From positions 1-19,322 of the forward strand of contig NZ_JONR01000062.1 in the NCBI RefSeq assembly GCF_000711955.1: a stretch of DNA of 19,322 nucleotides, in the 5' to 3' direction. The DNA comes from Nevskia soli DSM 19509 (GTDB lineage Bacteria; Pseudomonadota; Gammaproteobacteria; Nevskiales; Nevskiaceae). Below the pieces are notes generated by a model that saw nothing but the letters and a program-made list of their open reading frames with translations, searched no databases and had not been told where the DNA came from. Below are positions 1 to 9,600 of this stretch, one piece after another; the stretch's first letter is position 1, and each line of letters starts with the position of its first letter. The translations under genes and the position numbers were made by a program.

Positions 1-411
1 GGGCTGCCGCCGTGGCGCGAACTGTTCTACGTCTATCGCCGCATGGAGGCGCGCGGCGAGATCAGCGGGGGTCGGTTCGTCAGTGGTTTCTCCGGCGAGC
101 AGTTCGCGCTCAATGATGCGGCTGCGTTGTTGCGCAAGGTGGCGAACAGCGAGGCGGCCGACGAGCATGTTTCGATCTCCGCGGCCGATCCTTTGAACCT
201 TGTGGGCATCCTGACGCCAGGCGATAAGGTCCCGCGGCTCCCCGGCAACCGGGTGTTGTTCGAGAATGGGGTGCCGGTGGCGGTGCAGACCGGCGGAGAG
301 GTGCGTTATCTCAGGCCGCTTGATGCGAAGGCGGAGTGGGAGATCCGTAACCTTTTGATCCGGAAACAAAAGCCCGGCGGATATTTCGAACAGGCGGTAC
401 GGCCGCAGTAA
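1..411 (+). CDS. lhr: Lhr-like ATP-dependent helicase, C-terminal fragment (5' end outside window)
   Basis: The frame is open from base 1 to the TAA at 409-411 and gives the last 136 residues of a protein that starts upstream. It begins with PPWRELFYVYRRMEARGEI, followed by GGRFVSGFSGEQFAL and SAADPLNLVGILTPGDKVP. These are the conserved C-terminal segments of large proteobacterial Lhr-type superfamily 2 helicases, whose family role is ATP-dependent 3'-5' unwinding of DNA and RNA:DNA hybrids, linked to repair. The helicase core (Walker A, DEAD/DEAH box) lies outside the window, so activity cannot be judged here. An internal ATG at 43 is only a methionine within the protein, because the matching residues continue upstream of it. 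The gene is co-directional with the giant YD-repeat gene but separated from it by 257 bases, so it is probably a separate chromosomal housekeeping gene. Assignment rests on remembered family motifs. Confidence 0.8.
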   Translation, partial: GLPPWRELFYVYRRMEARGEISGGRFVSGFSGEQFALNDAAALLRKVANSEAADEHVSISAADPLNLVGILTPGDKVPRLPGNRVLFENGVPVAVQTGGEVRYLRPLDAKAEWEIRNLLIRKQKPGGYFEQAVRPQ

Positions 412-437
412 GGCAACAGTTCCTTGCGGCAGACCGG

Positions 438-465
438 CCCGGCGACTTCGGGGGGTGTTGCCGGG
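438..465 (+). terminator. Hairpin downstream of lhr, possible terminator
   Basis: CCCGGCGAC (438-446) can pair with GTTGCCGGG (457-465): nine base pairs including one G-T, with a 10-base loop. It starts 27 bases after the lhr stop codon. No T-run follows directly (next bases GGTTC), so it is not a classical intrinsic terminator. An alternative pairing of GGCAAC (412-417) with GTTGCC (457-462) competes with it. Confidence 0.3.
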
Positions 466-567
466 GGTTCAACACGGGCCTGTGCAGCCAGGAAGGGGCT
501 GGAATCCGCACACTCGGTGCAATCGCTTCCCGATCCCTGTGGGTGTCTCATCATGCCTAAACTTTTT

Positions 568-596
568 TTTCCAATCTGCGGATTTAAGGATATAGG
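568..596 (+). promoter_or_regulatory. Weak sigma70-like promoter candidate for the YD-repeat gene
   Basis: TTTCCA (568-573) and TATAGG (591-596) are separated by exactly 17 bases, and each matches the sigma70 -35/-10 consensus at 4 of 6 positions. The site lies in the only AT-rich patch (about 560-595, including eight T at 563-570) of an otherwise GC-rich intergenic region. Transcription would begin near 603, giving a leader of about 65 bases. The -10 lacks the important final T, so this is a candidate only. Confidence 0.27.
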
Positions 597-633
597 GGCG
601 CTTGGGGTATGTCGGTGCGCCCGGGAAATCCGG
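596..633 (+). other. Structured 5' leader of the YD-repeat gene
   Basis: GGGCGC (596-601) pairs perfectly with GCGCCC (617-622) around a 15-base loop. A second short hairpin, CCGG (621-624) with CCGG (630-633), follows and partly competes with it. I recognise no known riboswitch in the leader. The remaining bases between 412 and 668 hold no gene that I can support. Confidence 0.25.
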
Positions 634-656
634 AAAAAGTCCAAGGCTGGGAAACC

Positions 657-661
657 TAAGG
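657..661 (+). promoter_or_regulatory. Ribosome binding site deciding the ATG at 669
   Basis: TAAGG at 657-661 lies seven bases before the ATG at 669. This spacing supports 669 as the true start over later in-frame codons. The protein beginning there (MSSIFVGNGLGLFG) also resembles the N-terminus I associate with LysM-containing YD-repeat proteins. Confidence 0.55.
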
Positions 662-668
662 CAAACGC

Positions 669-3600
669 ATGTCATCCATATTCGTGGGGAATGGACTGGG
701 GTTGTTCGGCAGTTCACTGACGCAATACAACGGCTATGGCGGATCGGGAACCCCACAGGTGGGAGGCCCGGGGCGCGACGGCGCGTATGTCAACGCCGCG
801 ACCGGCAACATGGTGCTGCAGAGCCAGGACGAGTTCATCTCAGCCTTGGGCCTGGACGACAGCCTGTTCCGTACCTATAACAGTCAGGGCCTTGCGGGAG
901 CCAACGGCCTGGATTCCGTGGATAGCTGGCGCCTGTCGGCGTATCGCGCCCTGAGTGGCGTGAGCGTGGTGGTGGGCACGTCCAGCTATGCCAACATTAC
1001 CCGCACCGGTGCCGACGGGCACCTCGACACCTTCGCATACAACAGCGGCGCCAGCGCCTGGTATGCCGCTGATGGCTCGGGCGCCAGCGCCTATATCACC
1101 TATTCCACGACCAGCGGGCAGTGGACCTATCACGACGGCAGCACCGGCAGCACCGAGCTTTACGATGCGGCCGGCAAACTGCTGTCTACCACGGATGCCA
1201 ACGGCAATACCCTTGCCTATACCTTCACCGGTAATCTGATCACCCAGATCAAGGACGCGTCGGGACAGATTGCCTATCTGGACTACGACGCGAGCAACCG
1301 ACTCACGGATATCCGGGTGGTAGGGCTAACGGCGGGAGCTACCAGCGCCAGCAGCACCCAAACCCTGATTCGGGTCAAGTATGGCTACGATGCGCAGAAC
1401 CGCTTGACTTCGGTGAGCATCGAGCTGACCGGCGGCAATAGCAGCACCACGTTCGACGGCAACGTCTTCACCACCAATTACACCTACCAGAGCACCACCA
1501 GCAACCTTATCACCCGCATCGCGCAATCCGACGGCAGTGTCCTGTCCGTCGTCTACGACAGCTCTGGGCGCGTCAGTACCCTCACCGACGGCCTCGGGCG
1601 GGTCACCGGCTTCAACTACGCCACTGGCGGGCAGACCACCGTCACCGATCCGCTGGGAAATGCCACCACCTATGTCTACGACGCGGCCAAGCGTCTGACC
1701 CAGGTGATCCTGCCGGCCGTCAACGGCAGCAGCAACGGCGTCGGCTACCAGTACGACGCCAGCAACAATGTCATCCAGGTGACCGACGCTCAAGGCCGCG
1801 TCACCACCTACGGCTATGACGCGCACGGCAACCAGATCAGTGCACAGGATGCCCTAGGCGACAAGGTGACACGCACCTATGATGCCAATAACCACCTCCT
1901 GCTGGAGTCGGTTTCGGGCCCTGCACTGGCGACGCCGCTTACCACTCATTATGCCTATGACGCCAACGGCAACCTGCGCTTCGTGGTCACCCCGCAGGGG
2001 CGGGTGACCGAGTACCGCTACGCCGTCAACGGTGAGCTCGTCACCACCGTCGTTTACAGCGGCGCGGTATTCGACGGCAGCGCCACGGGCGTCTACAGCG
2101 GCCCCGATACCAGCCCGGGAGCTGTGCTTACTGTCACCGACCTGACGCATTGGCTCGGCGGTACCAACGGCAATGGCGGAGTTGCGGTCAACCAGGCCCA
2201 AATCCAGCGCAGCGACACCACCTATGACCTGACCGGCCAAGTCAAGACGGTCACCACCTATGCCGGCATCAATAGTGACGGCACCGGCAAGCTCGACGGC
2301 ACACAGAGCTTGCGCCATTACGTCTACGACCTCTACGGTCGCCTGCTGATGCAGATCGACCCGCGGGCCGCGGCAGCCGTGCAATCGGCCACCAACCCCT
2401 ACCCAACCTACTACAACAACGCAACTGCACTGGTCACCAGCTACGCCTACGACGGTCTCTCCCGCACACTGTCGGTGCAGAACGGCCTCGGCCAGAGCAC
2501 CACCACCGTATACGGCAGCGGCACGCCCAGCACCACGGGTACCGGCTTCGGCATCACTCTTGCGGTAACGGCACCCACAGGCGTCAAGACCGTCACTGCC
2601 GAGAACAGCGATGGCTGGGTTACGGCAGTGTCGCACCAGACTTCCACCGGCACGGCACTGGACGGTCCCGGTACTACCTACGCCTATGACTACGATGGCA
2701 GACTGGTGCAGCAGACCGATGCCACCGGTCAGAAAACCTACTATCTCTACGACGCCCGCGGTCGCCAGGTGGGCATGGTCAGCCCGCAGAACGAACTGAC
2801 CGAGACGGTCTACAACAACGACAACCAGATCATCTCCGTCATCCGCTACGCTGCCGCCGTGACGGTGGCGCCCCTCGACGCCAATGGCAATTCCAAGGCG
2901 TTGAGCGCTTTGCGTCCCACTATCGGAACGGCCCAGAACCGCAGCAGTTACAACTTCTACGATACGGCGGGACGGCTGATCTACGCCGTCGACGCCCTTG
3001 GCTACGTCACCGGTTACAGCTACAACGCCGCTGGCCGGATGCTGGGCAAGACCGAATATTTCACCGCCCTGTCCACCATCCCCACCACCGGCAACGCAGC
3101 CGACGTCGCCATTACCGCCAACGCAGCCGACCGGGCCACCCGCTATTTCTATGACGGCGACGGCAAGCTGCTCGGCACGCTCGATCCCGACGGTTACCTG
3201 ACGCAGGTTTTCTACGATGCCGCGGGCGAGGTGAAGAAAACCACCACCTACGCCACGGTTACCAATTCCAGCCAGCGCGCCAGCGGCGCGCTATCGGCAT
3301 TGATCCCGGCGTCCGACACCGCCAACGACCAGTCGAGCTATACCTTCTACGACGGCGAAGGCCGTGTTTCCGCCACCATCGACGCCGGCGGCTACCTCAC
3401 TGCCAATGTCTACGACACCGCCGGCAATCTCAAGCAGCAGATCCGCTACGCCACCCCGGTCAGCTACGCCGGCACCGGGTCAGCGCCTGCGCCGACCACC
3501 AGCGCGTCCGACCAAACGCAGAGCTGGGTCTACGATGCCCTTGGTCGCCTAACTCAGCAGGTCGACGTCCAAGGCACCAGCACCCTGTACAACTACGATC

Positions 3601-6600
3601 CAGTCAGCGGTTTCCTGACCTCCGTCACCAGCGCCGCAACCGGAACGCCTTCCAGCCCCACGGCGCAGAACGACCAGCTCGGCCGCGGCGACGCACGCAC
3701 CACCACTTATCTCTACGATCCGCTGGGACGCGTTACCACCGTCCTGCTGGGCGTCGGCAGCGCCGCTTACCAGGCTGCCACTACAGCCAACAAGCCTGCC
3801 GTGGCGGCCAGCTACGGCACACAGGAGGTTTACGATACCGCCGGTCGCAAGATCCGCAGCATCGATCCGGACGGCCACACCACGTACTACTACTACGATG
3901 GCGATGGCCGCCTAGTCTATACCGTCGACGGTGCCGGTGAAGTATCCGGGGCCCAGTACGACGCCTTCGGCGACGTGGTCAAATCCACCCAGTATGCAAG
4001 CCGCATCAGCCTCACCGGCCTCACGGGTGGCCTGCTTGCGGGCGACAGCGTCTTCAGCGCGGCGATCGCCGCCGCCGGCTTTCAGACCAATGCCCTCAAT
4101 CGCATTGCCAGTTCGGTTTACGGCGACAACCGCGGCCTGGTGACCCAGACCACCGACGGCCAGGGATTCGTCACCACCGAGAGCTATGATCACTTTGGCG
4201 AGTTGCAGACCAGGGTAAGCGATGTCGGGGCTTCCCACGCTTCCGGCCTGACCCGCAGCGATGGTTACATCTACAATGCCCGAGGCCTGCTGACCCAGCG
4301 GACAACGGACAGCGGCGGCCTCGCCCTTCTGACCAGCAACAGCTACGACGCCTTCGGGCGGTTGATCCAGGTGCAGGATGCCAGCGGCACCCTGACCAAA
4401 ATGCAGTACGACCGCCTGGGCCGCACCGTTGTCGTCACTGACGGCCTCGGTCAGGGCACGACCACGACCTATGACGCCTTCGGTCGTGTGCTGACGTTGA
4501 AGGACCGCAGCGGCGCCGTCACCGGTTACGCTTACACCGACGGCACGCAGACCCAGACCATCACCGACGCCGACGGGGACGTCACTACAACCGTTCACAA
4601 CCGGCAAGGCCAGACCATCCAGGTGAGCATCGCCAAGGCTGGTGTCGTCGCTTTCAGCGCCACCTACGCTTACGACGCCGACGGCAACCTGCTGTCCACC
4701 AAGGATGGCGACAACAACCTGAGCAGCAGCGGCTACGACGATGCCGATCTGCTCGTCACCAGCACCGATGCCAACGGCATCGTCACGGCTTACACCTACG
4801 ACGCCGCCAACCGGCTCCTGACCAAGACCCTCGATCCGAGCGGCCTCAATCTCTGGACCCGCTACGCCTACAATGCTTTCGGCCAGGCCTTTCAAGTCAC
4901 CGATTCCGCTGGTGTCACCACCGAAACCGTATTCGACAACGACAGCCGCAGCACCGCCGTCATTCTCGACACTGCTGGCCTCAAACTGGCCACCACCTAC
5001 ACCTATGACGCCCTGGGGGATACCTTGAGCGTCATCGAAGGCCGCCAGGCCGCCGGCAGCAGCGGGGCCTGGACCTTTACCACCCTGGCGAGCAGCCGCA
5101 CCACCCAGTACACCTATGACAAGCTCGGGCGCCAGACCAGCCAGGTGGTTGACCCGGGCAGCGGTAAGCTCAATCTCACCACCAGCTATGCCTACGACAA
5201 GGACGGCAATCTGGTCAAGAAGGTCGACGCCAACGGCAATATCTGGCGCTACGCCTATGACGCCGACAACCACCAAGTTTACGCCGTCGATCCCCTGGGT
5301 GAAGTCACCCAGACCAGCTACGACGGCGAGGGACGCGTAACCCGCACCGCTCGGTATGCTACCGGGATCAATACGACCAGCATCGCCGATCCCCCGACGA
5401 TCGCCAGCATCCAGGCCTTGCTGCCGGCCAGCCCGAATCCCGCTGTCGATCGCGTCAGCTGGAACAGTTACGACAGCGCCGGTCGGCTCGCTTTCAGCAT
5501 CGATGGAGTCGGTGATGTAACCGGTTACGGCTATGACGCCGTGGGCCACGTAACACAGACCACCCGCTACGCGGTTCCAGTCAACACCGCGGCCCTTTTG
5601 GGCGCAAGCAGCAACAGCGATGTGCTGATGGTCTTGGCCACCGTGTGGAGCAACGACCTGAGCAGCAACATCAACGGCTTCAACGTACCGGATACGGACA
5701 ATCCGTACTACCAGTACGCCAACGGCCAGTTCTTGGTGACGGTGGACCCCGCCGGCACGACCCAGCAGACGCCCTACATCTACAGCCAGGGCTATGCGCC
5801 GACGCAGTCCAGGCCGCTCGGCTACCGGATGGAGATCAGCACGGGCGCCAGCGGCACCAGCAGCAGCATCAGCGTGGGTCCGCGCGAACACCAAGCCGGC
5901 TCGGATGCCACGCTGAGCGCGGCGTTCAGTTCCGACGGCTTTGTCTATGCCGATTTTTCCACTGGCCAGAGCAGCTCGCTCAACGGTTGGTTCAAGCTGG
6001 GAGCTTTCCAGAACAATACGACCTATGTCGTCGATGTAGTGGCGACGGCCACCAGCGCCACCTTGTATGTCTACGTCAAGGGACAGCCGCGCAGCTCTGG
6101 ATACACCTACACCTCTCCGGCCGGCAGCGGGCTGCACTTCGTCAATCCTGCGCTGTACATCCTGCCGTTCGAAGGAAGCGGCACCGCGGCCAACACCTTC
6201 CGCTTCGACAATTTCGTCGTCTACCAGGCCGATGCCAGCGGCAATCCCGCACCGCAAACGTCCGCTGCAGATCAGACCGCGCGCAGCATCTACGACACTG
6301 CCGGGCGTTTGACCTATGCAGTCGACGCGTTGGGTGATGTCACCGGCTACAAGTACGACGCCGATGGGCAGGTGACGCAGACCATCAAATATGCGACACC
6401 GCTGGCCTCGGGAACTCCAATGACTGCGGCTGGCATCCTTGCCGCCGTGGGAACCGGCAACAGCCTGCCCGCCGACCAGAGCCTGCTGCCGGGGCAATCG
6501 CTCTATTCAAACGGAGGGGCGTATCGGCTCACCTATCAGACCGATGGAAACCTAGTTCTTTTCAACAAGGCGAACCAGGTCCTGTGGGCCTCCAACACGA

Positions 6601-9600
6601 GCGGGACCTCGCCAGGCCAGGTGCGTTATCAGGGCGATGGCAACCTGGTGATCTACAACCAGCAGGTGCAATCCGTGTGGGCCAGCGGAGTGAACGGCTC
6701 TGGTGGCAAGCTGGTGATTCAGGACGACGGCGACGTTGTCACCTATGCAGCCGACGGGACCGCCACTTGGTCCGCTTACGCCGGAAACCTCGTGGGACAA
6801 AGCACCGGAATGCAGCCGGATCAGAGGCTGACGCCCGGGCAGTCCATTTATTCCGACGCCGGGGGAAGCTATCACCTGGCCTATCAGACGGACGGAAACC
6901 TCGTCCTCTATGCCCACGATGGCCGTGCACTGTGGTCTTCGAATACTGCGGGAACTTCGGCTGGGTACGCGACTTATCAGAGCGACGGCAACTTCGTCAT
7001 TTACAACCAGCAGGGGCAGGCTGTTTGGAATACCGCCACTTTTCAGGCCGGCGGCAGCCTGTTCCTTCGTAGCGACGGAAACCTGGTGATCTACGCTGCC
7101 GATGGCTCTTCTATCATCTGGTCCAGCGGCACCGGCGATTCGGGCGCTCCCGCTCCTCGCTCCAGTTGGACCGTGTACGACAATGCGGGCCGCGTGCGTT
7201 TCCAGGTCGATGCCCTCGGCTCGGTTACGGAAACCCAATACGATGCCGATGGCCGCGTTAGCGCCACCATACATCATGCCCAGGCCATCAATACCGCGAC
7301 CCTATCCGCAAGTCCAAAGCCGAGCGATATCCTGGCCGCCCTCAATGGCGCCGGCTTCGCCGACGATTTCGGCAAAGGACTGGGGGGCTACGCCCTGAGT
7401 GGCGGCACCGGCCTGGTCGCTTCCAACGGTCAGCTGCATCTGACCGATACCGCCACCGCATCCGTCGCCCTGGGCGCGCGGATCAGCACCATAGGGGCCA
7501 ATTCTCCTCAGGTCTACCGCGCCGAGTTCACACCGCTCTCCACCACCGGCCTCTACTATTTCGGCGCCGTCAACGGCAGCGGCACCACCTTGCAACAGCT
7601 GGTCAGATTCACCAACGGCCAGATTCAGTCCTATACCAACAACAATGGCACCGTAGCCGCCGTCACGCTCGGCAGCTATTCGGCCGGTGTCACCTATGTC
7701 GTCGAAGTACAGGTGACCTCGACCGGCAGCACCCTTTATGTTTACCCCAAGGGCAGCCTGCGCAGCAGTGGATACAGCAAGACCTTCGCTACCACATGGA
7801 CCAATGCCCGCAGCTACATCCAGGCCGGTGCCGGCAGTGGTGAAAGCGCAGTGCTGGACAATCTCACCGAAAGCGCTGCCCTGCCCAATGACGGTTCCGC
7901 CGACCAGGTCACGAGCAGCACCTACGACGCCGCCGGCCGCCTGATCAGCACCCAGGACGCGGCGGGCTATGTGCAGAGCTACACCTACGACAGCCTCGGC
8001 AACAAGCAGAGTTATACCAATCAGAACGGTTATACCTGGAACTATCAATACGACGGTGCCGGGCGCATGGTCCTGCAGGTCGATCCGGCAACGACCACCT
8101 ATAACATTACTACCAGCGGCACGGCGAGTGTCGCCCCGAACGCCGCTACACAGCTCGCGGCGCAGAAGATCACCTACGATAACCTGGGCAACGTCAAGAC
8201 TAAATCAGACGGCTACGCCACTGGTAGCCCCGGCAGCTACGGCTTCACCAACTTGCGCACCACGACTTACAATTACGACGCTCTGGGGCGGCAGATCCAG
8301 ACCATTCAGCCGACGGTTGGTATTTACACCTCAGTGGGCGACAACTACGGCGCCAGCCGCGTCGAGACGACGATTGCGCCGACAACCAGCACTCTCTACG
8401 ACGCGCTGGGCAATGCCATCGTCGGTCGCAACGCCCGGGGTACCTACACCTACAAGATCTACGATCAGATCGGCCGCCTCGTTTACGAAATGGACGCCGA
8501 TCACTACGCCACCGGGTATACCTACGACGCATTCGGCAACCAGCTCACCGTGAGCCGCTACGCCGACAACCTCGATCCGTACGATTCCGAGATCAACGGC
8601 TTGCAGGACTACGAAAACACGCTGACCTCCGCGCTCGGCAACCTGTCCAATGGCGCAGCGCTCAGCAGCGCCGCGGAGGCGGCGCAAGCCAAGGCCAATC
8701 TGATGATCGGCCACCTTGACTCGACCGACCAGCGTACCGTCACCACCACCTATGACGCCCTGAACCGCAAGATCCGGGTGGTGCAGCCGGCAGTGGCTTT
8801 CTACCTGCCCACCGTCAATGCCGGCGGTGTGGTGGGTACCACCTATAGCGGTACCGCCAGCCCCACCACCACCTACGCCTACGATGCCTTCGGCGATCTC
8901 ACCACCCAAAGCGTGCTGCGCAACCCGCAGGCCAACGAGTGGGTAAGCACCTACTCCGGTTACGACAAGGCCGGACGGCAGACCGACGTCGTCGACGGCC
9001 TCGGCTACTACACGCGCCAGGCCTACGACGCGTTCGGCAACCTGGTGCAGAGCATGCAGTATGCGAAGCCGCTCGCCGCCATTCCGGCCAGCTTGCCCAA
9101 CTTCGCCAGCTTCACGCCGCCTGCCGCCACCGCCGCCAGCGCCGCGAATCCCGACGCTGCAGGCTACGATCGGGTGGTGCAATACGGTTACGACCAGCTC
9201 AACCGCCAGATCAGCCAGACCCGTGTTGGCGTGCTGACTTCAGCTCTGGACGCCGGCAGCAACCTGACGCAGGCGGTGGGCGGCCAGACCTCCTTCACCG
9301 CCTACGACGGCGTCGGCAACGTGGTCTCCCAGACCGACGCGCAGGGCGATACCACCGTTACCTATTACAACGCGCTAGGTCAGATCGTCGGCGTGCAGCA
9401 GCCCGCCCGGGTCACCGGCGCCAACGGCTCCAATATCAGCGTGCGCTCGCTCAATGCCAGCTATAGCACGCTGTCCGCGGCGAACGAGGTAGTCCTGCAA
9501 TGGGATTCCCTGCAGTCCTGGGGCACGGGCGACGTCAGCATCAACGTTACCTATGAAGGCGATTACACCACGTATACCTACGTGCTGCTTGAGCCGGCGA

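Noticed and set aside
412..668. Possible cyclic-di-GMP or cobalamin riboswitch in the leader
   Set aside because: Fragments such as 'gcctaaac' and 'gggaaacc' recall such elements, but the conserved cores are not present in the right order or spacing.
424..720. Plus-strand open frame of 98 codons before the YD gene
   Set aside because: It runs through the hairpins and overlaps the clear start of the YD gene in another frame. Its composition is not protein-like and no homology is recognised.
3912..6497. Long minus-strand open frame (861 codons) opposite the YD repeats
   Set aside because: It is a shadow of the repeat codon pattern on the plus strand. The translation is low-complexity Gly/Val/Ala without domains and lies wholly inside the YD gene. 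Other long minus-strand frames (9375-10895, 10920-11936, 12645-13760) are the same effect.
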